Below are positions 12,206 through 24,009 of a DNA stretch of 64,000 bases, piece by piece. The notes beneath the pieces were generated by a model, which saw only the letters and a list, made by a program, of their open reading frames with translations, was not told where the DNA came from and ran no database searches. The stretch's first letter is position 1. Each line of letters begins with the position of its first letter. Origin of the DNA: Anthoceros angustus (taxonomy: Eukaryota; Streptophyta; Anthocerotopsida; Anthocerotales; Anthocerotaceae); assembly GCA_010909165.1 (NCBI GenBank), contig MU008207.1:1-64000 (forward strand), given 5' to 3'. The position numbers and the translations under genes are program-made.

Positions 12206-12250
12206 TTATGAAATTAACTTAATTCCGCCCACTAGCTGCTAGGTGTGAGA

Positions 12251-15200
12251 TTAGGGTAGGGGTTTGGACACCAAGTCCATAATACCTAGACACTTCATGT
12301 GTTTCCTATGCAACTCACGACCTAATGATTTTGTTAACAAATCAGCAGCATTATCTTTGGTTTGAATATAACTTATGTCTATTGTATTATCTTCTAACTT
12401 CTCTCTTATAAAATGATACTCAACTCCTACATGTTTTGTTCGAGGAAAACAGGGTTTCTAGCTAGGCAATGGCACCCGACTATCACTAAACAAAATTGTA
12501 GGCTTGTTGAAGATGTTGGAGTTCGCCTAAAATTAATCGACTCCAAACTATATCCTTTGCTCTGAGGTTAATACCCTATTGATTACTAGATAGGGCAACA
12601 GCGGTAGGTTGTTTCTTACTTGACGGATATGGAGCTCCTCCTAAAAGTAATACATAACGTCTGATTTTAGTCGGGATCACAGCATAATCGACATATGCAT
12701 TAATGTGTTGATGCGGTGTATGCTTGAACATTAGTCCCTTGCATAGTGCCTTCAAATATAAAGATAATAGCGATGTCCAATGCTCACGTCCGGATTCTCA
12801 AAATTGGGGCGAGCTTACTTCAAAAGCAATATCTGGTCTAGTAAAATTGCTCAAATATATAAATTACCAACGGCATGTCGATATGGAGCTAGACATCTCT
12901 AACTTCTCTTGTGTCTTGGGACTCATATCGAGTAAGCCTAACTCCACTTGCAAAGGTGTAGAAGCGGCTTTAGCATCCTCAAGACCAAACTTAACTAAAC
13001 ATTCTTTAATGTACTTGGTTTGTACTAATGCTTAAAGTCTTATTCACGATTTCTAATGATATTAACTCCTAGTGCATATGTCATCTCTCCTAAGTCGGAC
13101 ATCTCAAACAAAGTCCTCAACCATGCTTTGTTTCGCTAGGAGTGTAGGAGAAGATGTGCCATAAAAACATCATCAACATATAATAGGAGATAAAATATAT
13201 CTTTACCGGATATTAAGAATATATAAACAAGCATCACCTTTGCTTAAATCCTCTCCCAAGTTGTACATGAATAGTTAAGTTCCAATTCTTGCTGATTGCT
13301 TGAGGCCATAAAGGCCTTTAATAAATACATACCCAATCTTCTTTGCCTTTAACTTCCGTAACCCTCGGGTTGTCTCATGTATATTTCCTCTTTCAAGCCC
13401 ATATAAATATCTTGTCTTAACATCCATCATATGGTTCAAGATCAAATGTTGGGCACATAAGCAAATATCATTGAAGTGTGGCAAATTTGACTCTTGGGGC
13501 ATAAGTGGCCCAAGGTATGTAATCTAGACCGAGAATTTGTGTAAAACCTCTAGCTACTAGGCGTGCCTTATATCTTTCTATAGAACCATCTCCTTTTCTT
13601 TTAATTTTGAATACCCATTTGCTGGTTACTATCTTCCTACCCTAGGTGGTTTGACCAATTCCATGTAGAGTTATTAACTAGGAATTATATTGAATCTCAC
13701 TACCTTCCATAAGTCTTTTTCGGAGAGAAAGCTTGTTTTAAGGTAAGAGGTTCTTACGGGTCTATAGTAGCTTGCCAGGACTTGAGAATAAAGAGATATA
13801 GGGGTATAGGATCATCAAAACAAGGTATCCTAAAGGAGGTTCCTTCCAACTGCGGGACTGATAGTAGGTCGGGATCTAAGGTTGTACCTTTGTCGGTGCA
13901 TCATCCCATAGGAGCTGGATCATCTATGATCATGGACTCTTCATCATCACCCTCAAGTGTGTCAAGCAGGCGCCTCTCTTTGATGTAAGAGAGTTGTATG
14001 CATTGTGGAAGATGCTAACTCCTCCTCCTCCTGCATAATAGGTTCAACTAAAGGAACACGAGGCGGGAATGGGTATGAAATCAGTCATCAAAATAAGAAG
14101 GAGGTCTCATGAGAGGAAACATCAAAATCAGCTCGCTCCCCTTTGTGGGGAAAGAGGTAAGACTCATGAAAGTAACACTCGGGCATAAAAAGTTGCCTTG
14201 TAGAAGGGTTGAACAATTTGTACCCTTTGATACCTTGGTGTAGCCAATGAAGTGTACTTAGGCTGCTTTGGGATCTTCTTCGCAATGCTTTGGGAATAAA
14301 AACATATGCGGGATCCAAAAATTCGAAGGTGGTCAATAGAGGCTTCTTGCCAATAATGCTTCATATGAGTCATACCTTGAGCTGATGTAGGCAATCGATT
14401 CATGAGATAGGTTCTGAGGAGGGCCTCTTAATAAGCCTTAGATAACAGCTTGTACCAATAAGCAACAGATCTCTTGGGCGTAGATTCTTGTTCTCATCGC
14501 CATTTTGTTGAGGAGTAGACAAGCGTAAGTTGTTGAGCTATACCTTCACTCGACAAAACGCCTCAAATTGATGAATGTAAACTCTCCACCATTGTCGGAG
14601 CGTAAGGTCTTGAGTTTTCTTATCTGTAAGCCATTTCATGTAGTCCTTGAAGAGTGAAAGGCATCACTCTTGTTTTCGGGATGTAGGAAAGACAAAGCGA
14701 GAGAATATCATCTATGAAGGTCAAAAATATCTACTACCACTAAAGGAGGTGTAGACAAGGGTCCACAAATGTGCACTATCTCTAAAGGTGTCTTGGCCTT
14801 TGTGGAGATTTATTTTGAAAGGTTCTTGTATGCTTAGTGAGGACACATGTTTCGCACTGTGAAGGTGTTCAACCTTTGCAAGGCAAGGAGTTCTATAAAG
14901 AGGACCCTTAGACATTTGTGTTAATTTTTGACTATTAGGATGACCCAAACGACAATGCCAAAGCATGGTATGTGAAGGGATTGCTGAATTTGAAGAGGTA
15001 ACATTAGCAAACTGGGAAACTCCCACTTGGGCTGACAATCTATAGAGACCATCATCTAAAGTACCTGTGCAGATGGCTTGAGTCCTATGTCTTGTGTAGG
15101 AGAGGGAACAGCTATCTGTGAAAAATGTCACTTGCATAGTATGTTCTCTACAAAGACTAGCAACTGACACTAAATTTTTGCACATGGCAGGAACATAAAG

Positions 15201-16398
15201 GACTTCATGAATAAGAAGAGTTTGACCTGAATCACACCTGAATACAACAGAACCTACACCTACTATGGTTAGGTTGTGATCATCTCCCAAGAGAATCGTG
15301 TTCTGGTCACAGTAAGACTCAAAAGATCTCTGCATATGTGATGTAGCTCCACCCAAGTACCAATGAGGATTGGAAGGCTTGGAAGAAGCCAAGCACAGTA
15401 CAGGAGTTGAGAGTTGAAGAAGATGCCTTGTTCTTTGCAACAACATTTCTCGTGGGCCTCTTCCTAGGTTCCCGCTCTTCTTTTATGCGACAATCCTTCC
15501 AAATGGTTTGGAATCCTGCACCAATTGCAAATAACTCCACGCTTCTTGTTACCTCTTACAGGTGTGAAAGAAGATGAAGATTCTCCAAGTTGAGAATTAT
15601 GTTGGGGTCGCGAGGAAGTGGGACCTCGGCCTCTGCCTCGTCCTCTGCCTCTACCCCTGTGAGTATATAACCTGTGGTTTATTGAATCTGGAGCGATTGG
15701 GACGTCTACTTGCCTCCTCCTGTAGCAATGCTCCTATGAGTTCAGAAACACTGATGTCAGGCTCTTCATCTGGATCTTCATCAGCAGTTTTTCTAGCATT
15801 GCGAATCACTGCATTTTGAGTAGTAATAAAGGGCCTATAAGAAGATGGCAAGGAAGATAATAGAATGACGTAAGCCTCCATTTCAGTGATGGGTACGCCA
15901 GTTGCAGATTCCAATTGAGATCGAGCCACTCGAAAAGCATTAACATGATGTTCGATGGTGTCAGACTCCTTCATTGAGAGATTGCGGAAATTACGTGAGG
16001 TTGCAACAATACTCATTACATCTTGAGATGAATATAATTGAGCAAGGTGAGTCCACATATCCTTAGAGGTCTTTGCGTGTGCGACATGTCTCACCATATG
16101 CTGAGAAAGTCCACTAAACAATAAATCTTGTGCCTTCTCGCCCCTGGCGCCCCTGAAGGTTGAAGTTCACGTCAAATCGGCGTTGGTCTTGGAATTGATC
16201 CATCGACAATACCCCAAATGTCTCTTTGCCGCAAAGCTCCTCTCATTCTCAATGACCAGATGTCATAGTCTTTTCCATTGAATCTGTCTTTCTCTTTGAA
16301 GCTGTCACTATAATGACAATGCAAGGAGGTGTTAGCAGTATCATTACCTTTGGGGGATTAGTGGCAGCTTGTTCGTCCTCATTGATCACTCCAGCCAT
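12251..16398 (-). pseudogene. Ty1/copia gag-pol of the nested element
   Basis: On the minus strand gag starts at 16398 (MAGVINEDEQ) and carries a copia gag core (16121-15651, with the RHVAHAKTSKDMW and MKESDTIEHHVNAF blocks). A degenerate CX2C...H zinc knuckle follows near 15525, then the protease/GAG-pre-integrase region (15446-14721: WYLGGATSHM in place of the usual DSGA, then LWHCRLGHPN), integrase (about 14720-14088), RT (about 13700-12600, with an MDVKT and KGLYGLKQS block at 13502-13275), and RNase H ending in DNAADLLTKS...HRKHMKCLG at 12251. Overall length (4.15 kb) is normal for copia, but many frameshifts and stops break it. The protease motif lacks its catalytic Asp. Confidence 0.88.
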
Positions 16399-16408
16399 TG
16401 TAGTTGAT

Positions 16409-17148
16409 TTAGAGAACTAAATTGCCGCCTCGTAGGAAGCGCTCTTCATCAGCTTCTGCTTCATAACTAGATGAAGGTGATGTGCATCTGCTACTTGATT
16501 GCTGCTGAGAAATCATATCAATTAAAATGGACAACTTTGATCTAAAATCTAGGATTTGACTCATAAAGTCATGGAATTCGAGTTTATAAGGAAATAACTC
16601 GTTACAAATAGATTTAGGAGGTTGTCCAAATTTATTATATGTTAGCAAGAGAATCAGAAGCAGAAGATCTAGATACAGAAATATTTAATTTATCAAATAT
16701 TCTAGAAAGATCACAAACTTCGTGTTTTAAAAGTTCTATGTGATTATTAAGAGAATTTTGAAAATGATGGATTTCTGATCTAATTTTTGCAACTACTTCA
16801 GATGTGGTATTGAGCTGCAAATTTGTAGATGAGGAGGAAGAAACAGTAGGGCCAGCACGCAAGTTGGGTACGTGATTAAGGGCTAATTCAATAGCTTTTA
16901 CCTGAGTAAGGTTGAAAACCTTTTAAACTCGTCTAGAGTTTGATTAGTTCCCCTTGATCAGATTGTGAAATTAAAATAGAGGCAATAAAATTAGAGATGT
17001 AAATAGAGGTTCTATCAATTTCTCTATCAATTATGTCAAGTTCTCTATTACATCTAACCTGATGGCTCTTAATCTGGGCTTCCTTCTTTGCAGAATTATT
17101 TCTTCTCTTAATTCTATGCCTATATCTTCTAGGGATAAGGAAGTCCAT
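16409..17148 (-). pseudogene. Extra ORF between primer site and gag, copy A
   Basis: Read on minus, it starts with MDFLIPRRYRHRIKRR, a strongly basic N-terminus. A hydrophilic helical stretch follows (REIDRTSIYISNF, then RSEIHHFQNSLNNHIELLKHE), then a Ser-rich segment and a C-terminal QQQSSSR region. It stops 10 nt before the gag ATG. Copy A is broken near 16925 (small deletion) and by an extra base near 16652. The second copy at 18717-19437 is intact across exactly those two sites but broken elsewhere, so the ancestral element had one continuous ORF of roughly 240 codons. The leucine/isoleucine spacing suggests coiled coil. Family not recognised; it is not gag, which follows separately. Confidence 0.6.
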
Positions 17149-17332
17149 GAAGATTAGACCAAGGATTTACACAATGATGCATTGTTAGAGAAGAAATGTG
17201 TACACAAATGAAATACATTCAAAAGGAGCAATTCTAGGAAAAGCAAACTCCATTTCTGAAATCCTAGGTAGATGTCGCCTCCTAGAGGAGCTCCTTAGGT
17301 GCTAGTTGCATGGTCAATTTGAGAGCAAGAAT

Positions 17333-17344
17333 GCTACGATACCA
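17333..17344 (-). other. Degenerate primer-binding site, copy A
   Basis: The minus strand reads TGGTATCGTAGC, two changes from the tRNA-iMet complement TGGTATCAGAGC found intact in copy B at 19628-19639. It abuts the LTR directly. Confidence 0.7.
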
Positions 17345-17544
17345 TGAAGAGAGAGTGCTCAAGAATCTTATACATTGATTATCATAATAGAAAGTACATT
17401 GAGTTTATGTAGTAGGTGGTTATAGGTTGTTGTAACCAATTAACCATAAATAACTAAGCAACTACTTCTAACCCTAAGAATTAATTAATTATTAATTCTA
17501 GATTTATAGAGCCCTAATGAATAGTGCCCTAATATGCGTATTTC
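17345..17544 (-). repeat. Copia LTR 2 (copy A, slightly deleted)
   Basis: About 200 bp, aligned end to end with LTRs 1 and 3 but with several small deletions (for example GTTTATGTAG versus GTTTATATGAAGTAG). It is the 5' LTR in element orientation and is followed to its right by a 335-bp piece of gypsy RT. Confidence 0.8.
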
Positions 17545-17882
17545 CTTGACCACGGAAGTCATCGAGGAAGACTTCCATGAAGTCCACGGTATTCCTTAAA
17601 AATCTTGACAAGCTGCATGAAGGATCACGGTACTTAATCCGAGCGTGCTCGGTTTGTAGGCGTAGGTTCCCGATGCATGGTGAAGGGCATGGTGGCCAAT
17701 CATTCTCCACGAGATGCGGTGATTATACCGAATACCCATCCGAGCAGTAGACCATTCTCCCGCAACTAAATCCGATTATGTTGTCTATGAATGGAAGCGG
17801 GTAGTGGTCCTTTTTGGTCACCTTGTTTAACTTCCTCCAATCTGGACGTATCTTCCCTTACGCTTCTTGGGACCACTTGCGG
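17545..17882 (-). pseudogene. Gypsy RT fragment, duplicated copy A
   Basis: This is a diverged direct copy of 19850-20190. On minus it retains the FMEVFLDDF strand around the RT active site, which copy B has lost to mutation (FLDC). It ends abruptly at about 17882, where the sequence switches to a copy of the copia gag region. That switch is the junction of the 2.3-kb tandem duplication. Confidence 0.75.
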
Positions 17883-18698
17883 TGTTGAAGAAGATGCCTC
17901 TCCAAGTTGAGGTATGTTGAAATTATGGAAAGTAGAACCTCGGCCTCGCTCCTCTTCCTCTACCCCTTTGTGAATACATCACTGCTTTATTGGTCTGGAG
18001 TGATGATGGCGCTTGCCTCCTCCTGTAGCAATGCTCCAATAAGTTCGAAACAACGATGTCGGCTCTTCATTTGGATCTTCATCTGCGGTTTTCTACATTA
18101 AATCACGCATTTTGAGTTGTAATGAAAGCCCTATAAGAAGGTGGCAATGAAGATAAGAGAATGGCGTAAGCCTCCATCTACGAGATAGATGCATGATTGA
18201 AGATTCCAAATGGGATCGTGCCAATCGAAATGCATTAACATGATGTTCGATGGTGTCGGACTCCTTCATTGAGAGATTGCGGAAATTACGTGAGGCTGCA
18301 ACAATACTCATTACATCTCGAGATGAATATAATTGAGCAAGGTGAGTCCACATATCCTTAGAGGTCTTTGCGTGTGCGACATGTCTCACCATATGCTGAG
18401 AAAGTCCACTAACCAATAAATCTTGTGCCTTCTCGTCCCTGGCGTCCCAGGAAGGTTGAAGTTCACGTTCAAATCGGGCGTTTGGTCTTGGAATTGATCC
18501 ATCGACAATACCCCAAAGGTCTCTTTGCCGCAAAGCTCCTCTCATTCTCAATGACCAGATGTCATAGTCTTTTCCATTGAATCTGTCTTTCTCTTTGAAG
18601 CTGTCACTATAATGATAATGCAAGGAGGTGTTAGCAGTATCATTACCCACTGGGGGATTAGTGGCAGCTTGTTCGTCCTCATTGATCACTCCAGCCAT
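17883..18698 (-). pseudogene. Copia gag, duplicated copy B (truncated)
   Basis: Gag starts at 18698 on minus (MAGVINEDEQAATNPP) and reads openly for 201 codons to 18093, with the same SKDMWTHLAQLYSS and MKESDTIEHHVNAF blocks as copy A. It then degrades and is cut at about 17883 against the gypsy RT fragment. The N-terminal 90 residues, which are frameshifted in copy A, are intact here. The first part resembles the UBN2-type copia gag family. Confidence 0.85.
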
Positions 18699-18716
18699 TG
18701 TAGTTGATTTAGAGAA

Positions 18717-19437
18717 CTAAATTGCCGCCTCGTGAGCGCTCTTCATCGCCGCTTCATAACTAGATGAAGGTGATGTGCATCTGCTACTTGATTGCTGCTG
18801 AGAAATCATATCAATTAAAATGGACAACTTTGATCTAAAATCTAGGATTTGACTCATAAAGTCATGGAATTCGAGTTTATAAGGAAATAACTCGTTACAA
18901 ATAGATTTAGGAGGTTGTCCAAATTTATTATATGTTAGCAAAGAATCAGAAGCAGAAGATCTAGATACAGAAATATTTAATTTATCAAATATTCTAGAAA
19001 GATCACAAACTTCGTGTTTTAAAAGTTCTATGTGATTATTAAGAGAATTTTGAAAATGATGGATTTCTGATCTAATTTTGCAACTACTTGATGTGGTATT
19101 GAGCTGCAAATTTGTAGATGAGGAGGAAGATGAGGGCCGACGCAAAGTTGAGTGCGTGATTAAGGGCTAATTCAATAGCTTTTACCTGAGTAAGGTTGAA
19201 AACCTTTAGCAAACTACGTCTAGAGAGTTTGATTAGTTCCCCTTGATCAGATTGTGAAATTAAAATAGAGGCAATAAAATTAGAGATGTAAATAGAGGTT
19301 CTATCAATTTCTCTATCAATTATGTCAAGTTCTCTATTACATCTAACCTGATGGCTCTTAATCTGGGCTTCCTTCTTTGCAGATTTATTTCTTCTCTTAA
19401 TTCTATGCCTATATCTTCTAGGGATAAGGAAGTCCAT
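18717..19437 (-). pseudogene. Extra ORF between primer site and gag, copy B
   Basis: Minus-strand frames 19437-19145 and 19145-18717 together cover the same protein as copy A. The N-terminal part (basic, then SQSDQGELIKL and LTQVKAIELALNH) is uninterrupted here. A small indel around 19145 shifts frame before the Ser-rich stretch, after which the helical and Gln/Ser-rich part reads through to a stop 18 nt before the gag ATG. The position, directly downstream of the primer site and just upstream of gag, is identical in the two copies because they descend from one duplication. Confidence 0.6.
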
Positions 19438-19627
19438 GAAGATTAGACCAAGGATTTACACAATGATGCATTGTTAGAGAAGAAATGTGTACACAAATGA
19501 AATACATTCAAAAGGAGCAATTCTAGGAAAAGCAAACTCCATTTCTAGGGAAATCCTAGGTAGATGTCGCCTCCTAGAGGAGCTCCTTAGGTGCTTGTAG
19601 TTGCATGGTCAATTTGAGAGCAAGAAT

Positions 19628-19639
19628 GCTCTGATACCA
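19628..19639 (-). other. Copia primer-binding site (tRNA-iMet)
   Basis: The minus strand reads TGGTATCAGAGC, the canonical plant copia primer site complementary to the 3' end of initiator tRNA-Met. It lies with no spacer against the TG...CA LTR at 19640. This fixes the element's orientation (transcribed on minus) and its 5' end. Confidence 0.92.
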
Positions 19640-19849
19640 TGAAGAGAATTGAGTGCTCAAAGAATCTTATACATTGATTATCATAATAGAAAGTACATTG
19701 AGTTTATATGAAGTAGGTGGTTATAGGTTGTTGTAACCAATTAACCATAAATAACTAAAGCAACTACTTCTAACCCTAAGAATTAATTAATTATTAATTC
19801 TAGGATTTATAGAGCCCTAATGAATAGTGCCCTAATATGCAGTATTTCA
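19640..19849 (-). repeat. Copia LTR 3 (copy B, 5' LTR)
   Basis: 210 bp with TGAAATAC...CTCTTCA ends on minus. A TATAAAT box (minus strand, 805-811 of 19 kb, i.e. 19805-19811) lies near the start and would serve as the element promoter. The right flank is gypsy RT, continuous with the half found left of LTR 1. Confidence 0.88.
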
Positions 19850-21335
19850 TTGTTGATAGACAGTCAAGGAAGACTTCCATGAAGTCCCGAGGTATTCCTT
19901 AAAATCTTGACAAGCTGTCGCATGAAGGATCCCGTGCCTCTTAATCCGAACGTGCTCAGTTTGTAGGCGTAGGTTCCCGATGCATGGTGAAGGGTGGCCA
20001 ATCACTCTCCCTGAGATGCAGCTGATTATACCCCGAATACCCATCCAGGAACGAGTAGACCATTCTCCCAGCAACTAAATCCAGTATGTTGTCTATGAAT
20101 GGAAGCGGGTAGTGGTCCTTTTTGGTCACCTTGTTTAACTTCCTCCAATCCTGGCAGACCCGTATCTTCCCCTTCTGCTTCTTGGGGACCACCACAATCG
20201 GGGCTACCCACTCCGATGTCACAATAGGATATATGACGTCCGCGCGCAAGTAAAGCTCCAGCTGTTCCTTTACCTTCAGCGAATATTTTGGATTTAGCTT
20301 GTATTGCGGTATCCTGACTGGCACGGCGCCAGGCTCGAGATCAATTTTGTGCTCCCCCCACTCCTTCGGTATGCCCTTCATGTCCGTAACGTCAAAAGCA
20401 AAAACATGGATGAATTCCGCCAACAGCTGCTTCATCCCCCTTTCCAAGTCTGCATTCATTCGGTTCGAAAACTTAAGGACTTTCCCAGGCAACACCTCCA
20501 CGTCTTTGATTTCATCTGTCTGTACCCACTCTCTTTCCACTGGCGCGGATGTGATTCCGAACCCTTCCTCAGGCTGTCTTGGTTCGCCTTCACGCATTCC
20601 CCATTCCGGAATAGATCGTCTGAGGTAAAACGTGTGACACCCTCCATCCCTCCAAGTTTGTCCAGACAAGCCGCCTCCGCCAGCCCACGCCATCCTGTTC
20701 CTCGACCGTCGTTCCAGCCTTTTCAATCCCGATCCTACTCTCCACCACATTATTGTCAACTGTGACTCCATAGCAACCCAATAGGCTGATGGAGTGGGGG
20801 ATGTCCCTCCGATAGTCGTCCTCTTCATCCGACCAGGAAATATGTGCGAACGGGAATTTCTCTTTCTCATCCTCCCCCCCAGAGGTGTCTTCTGCAGAGG
20901 TGTATCCATCCGTTTCCATGGGTGTCTCCCCTGCGTACGTATCTTGCTCCAAGTCAAACATATCCTTCCCTCCTTAATTTTGGGATCCCAATCCAAAGGT
21001 TTGAACCCCACTTCCTTCCTTGCCCATTTGAAGGTGCAACGGGCCCCATACGTCCACCTACGTCCAATGAGAACCTCATATCCTGGAGCTTTTTGTTTAA
21101 TGACCACATAGTCCATGAGGTACGGAATGGTACAATATGGGTTAGGACTCCTGTCAACTCCCCCACCGGCGCCATTTTGGACATGTCCACACCGCAAAGA
21201 CACTTTGACGTATGTTCTATCGCAACCCAAGCTTAGGCGGTCTCTTACATCATGATGTTGACCCCGACCGGAATCTAGCGGCACCTTCTTGATTACACAT
21301 CCCGCAATTTCTACGCGGCTCCGGACCACAGTCAA
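19850..21335 (-). pseudogene. Ty3/gypsy protease-RT, upstream half
   Basis: Read on minus: an aspartic protease motif VPLDSG at about 21275 (followed by a frame change), the protease body (to about 20960), an acidic linker, then an open RT N-terminal half. The RT has the KYSLKVKEQLELYL, SEWVAPIVVVPKKQKGKIRVC and DNILDLVAGRMVYSFLDGYSG blocks (about 20330-20080), then degrades. The DD active-site strand is altered (FLDC). Insertion of the copia LTR at 19849 cut the gene; the RT remainder is at 10020-9830. This is a chromovirus/plant gypsy type by sequence feel only. Confidence 0.85.
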
Positions 21336-22370
21336 CCATGGCCACCATATTCACAAAGAAGGGTTTGGGCCTTGGGGTGGAAGGCTCCGCCTCTTCTTGG
21401 CCAGCCTTCAATGCCCCACGGACGTTCGGTACTGCGGATTGTCCTCGAGAGTGTCCGAACGTTATCATGAACTTTTGGTCCATGATAACTTCCGCCAGAT
21501 TGAAAGGGACACTTGGCTGTGTTCTCCCCCTCTCCGCGCCAACCCCCACTCTCGTTTCAACAACCGCAGTAGCTCCTTGGTGTGTCGTTGAAAGCAGGAT
21601 GTGATGGGTTGGGTGGGCGAGGGACAGGAGGTGACTGGTCTGCCTTCAGTTCTTCTTGGATCATCTCCATAACTTCCCTTCTGACATCTGGCGGAAATGC
21701 CAACTCATCCTTCTTTCTCTCCTGGTTTTTCGCCAGATGTGTCGACTCGAGTTCCACTCCTCGGCTGTCTTCTTTTCGCACGTCACCCCTCGAATCCGCG
21801 GGTTCGGCTGCTAAGGGAGTTACATCTGTGGTGCCCCCCAAAATCGCAATTTTTGCGTTGGGTGTGACGTTCGTGCCTTGCTCCCCGTCCGCTGGATTCG
21901 CATGCCCTCCCTTTTGTCTGCCGGTTTCCATACCGAGTCCCTCGTTGGCATTTTGTGGCTGGACCCCTTTCCTTCCTCGCCTGATGAGGACGCAACTTCC
22001 TCCTCACTCGCAGATGTTATGGAGGCTCCCAATCCTTCCTTCTTTCTCTTCTTCCCCGTTCCCCCCTTCTGAGGGTGTCCGCCTTCCTCTCGCCGCTCCG
22101 CGTTCGAACAGCCATGGCAGGAGTTTCATAATACCCGCTATCCATATCCCCCAAACCTTCCAGGCTCCTCAGTACGCTGGCCTCGGAATCCTCCCATACG
22201 GCCATGAGCGCATCTTCGACTTGCATCGCTGGCAACGGGCTTTGCTTTATGGGTGGGTGGGCTGCCGTAACCGGAGGTTGAGCAATCCTCACATGTTTCT
22301 TCGGTGTCTGACAGAGGACGCTGCCAGCTACGTGACCTGATTGCTTGCAATCCATACTTCTGCACTAGTA
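21336..22370 (-). pseudogene. Gypsy gag C-terminal region with zinc knuckle
   Basis: On minus, a retroviral-type zinc knuckle (CKQSGH...C, degenerate first Cys pair) lies at about 22355-22310. It is followed by Arg/Glu-rich linker sequence in shifting frames (22355-22017, 21931-21557, 21549-21250) that leads into the protease. No capsid domain is seen upstream; the element appears cut off near 22370. Confidence 0.6.
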
Positions 22371-23310
22371 CCTCCAAACTTCGTGCCTCCAAACTTCTGC
22401 ACTATATGTGTCTCCATGCTTGTTGACACCATGTTTAGTTTGCCTGCAATTGATCTTGAAGATCAAAGAACCTCACTTGCAGGCGCTACAACGGAAGAGA
22501 GCAAGCGTTCTGCAGGAATGTAGGTCCACCAGATCAGAAAGGACGTACGCCCGGGACACTAGCACCGCCAATGAACAACGCTATCTTGCACAATCAAGGA
22601 GAACCTGTTCATGAGGCTTCAAGGACAGCGTCGGAGGCTTCAAAGAACAGATGATCCTGTCAGCCGCTTCAAGCGCAAGAAGCAAAATATAGCATTGGGC
22701 TTGATAAAATTTCGAGGAACAAGCACGTAATGTACCTCGATATATCATGGGAACCAGCATGTACGCGAGACTGTGAACCTAATCTTGATCATCAAGACCA
22801 TGTCGATATAGCGACCCCGACCCCTTTAACCCAGAATCGGCGGGTGGTAGTCTGGCTGCCTGATCGGCCTCGCCAGCCGCGCGATCAGGCCGTCGGACCT
22901 TTTAGACCTTTGGGCTTCTGTGTACTAACGATCTAGTTATTGGAGTAGGAGAAAGCTTGTAGTACCATCACAAGCTTGGCCACCTTCACAGTGCTTGACA
23001 GGCTTTTGGCCAAGCGTCCCAGTAATCTAAGCTTGGGATCATTTAGAAATTGTTGAGATCGGAGTAATTTAAGACTCCTAGCCTGCACTACTCTCAAGAG
23101 AGCTCTCTCATAGCATAGACTACCAGAGTTGGCTCAGGGGGTCCAGCATTTCTTGAATGAGCTGTGCAGATGGGCCGAACGCACTAAAGTTGCTCAAGAG
23201 CTTGAGCAAGTCGTATTCAATTTCTTGTTCTCGAACTTTTGACACAGTCTTAGGTCATATCTTGTCGTGGTATACAGGAGAATCACTGTGCATGCATACG
23301 TAGTGACGGC
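22371..23310. other. No gene seen
   Basis: Short frames only, no domain, no repeat matched elsewhere in the window. A local direct repeat of CCTCCAAACTTC occurs at about 22372-22405 at the transposon edge. Confidence 0.35.
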
Positions 23311-23780
23311 CATCCCTCTCAGCTCTTCGCGTCGTTGCAGAAGCTGTTGTGCTCCAGGAGCAGGACAGCCTCTCGATTGATATCCCCAGCGAGCTGTTGA
23401 AGTACATGCATGTCAATCACGAATCTCACTCCGAGTCCTGGGATGGTGATTCTGCTCTTAGCAATGTCTGTGGCAATCAGTACTTTGGCAGCTCCTGGAG
23501 AGGGTGGCTGAAACAACGCCGCTTGCTCGTCTTTTTCAAGCAGGGAGTGCAACAAAATCGTTTCCAGACGTTCTTCTCCTGCTGCCTTTGACTGGCGTTT
23601 GAATTCCTCGTGCACCCCAACAATGTCGACCAGTTCAGGCACAAATCTCTGTACAACATCCCCACCTTTGGCACTAGTACAGCATTCCCCCTTTGCACTA
23701 GAACAGCAGCCCCCACTTTTGCAGTCAGGTTCACAAGGTACACCACAAGTGGGTATATGCAAAACTGGAAAAGGACGCAC
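23311..23780 (-). pseudogene. DExH-box helicase C-terminal fragment
   Basis: Minus-strand frame 23780-23319 carries helicase C-terminal motifs: a LETILLHSLLEKDEQ block, the VLIATDIAKSRITIPG block (motif V, normally ATNIAESSVTIPG, here with K and R substitutions), then FVIDM. The frame ends at 23319 just where motif VI (QRRGRAGR) is expected. The next frame reads LQRREELRG, so motif VI is frameshifted and mutated. Upstream of the domain is a Cys/Lys-rich run with duplicated CCTSAKG-like blocks. No ATPase (DExH) half was recognised upstream. Most like the plant DExH/zinc-finger helicase group, but family placement is uncertain. Confidence 0.65.
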
Positions 23781-24009
23781 CGGTGGCTGGGAATTTCAGG
23801 CGCCTTCGTACAATCCCCTTCCCCACAGTATTAAGGGTCGGGATGGGTGGAGTGGCCACTTTACAGAACCTTGGGCGGGTAGCTTCACAGATCCGACACT
23901 GCTTGTGTGTTGTCTGCGCACCATGGCTCTGATCCTGATGCATAAACTGGACATCGACACTTCTTGTGTGTTGTCTGCAGTACTGCCGGACAGACTTTCA
24001 CTCAATATA

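Noticed and set aside
10010-19860. 5-bp target-site duplication around the nested copia
   Set aside because: Flanks GCCCC and TTGTT do not match, nor does the flank of LTR 2.
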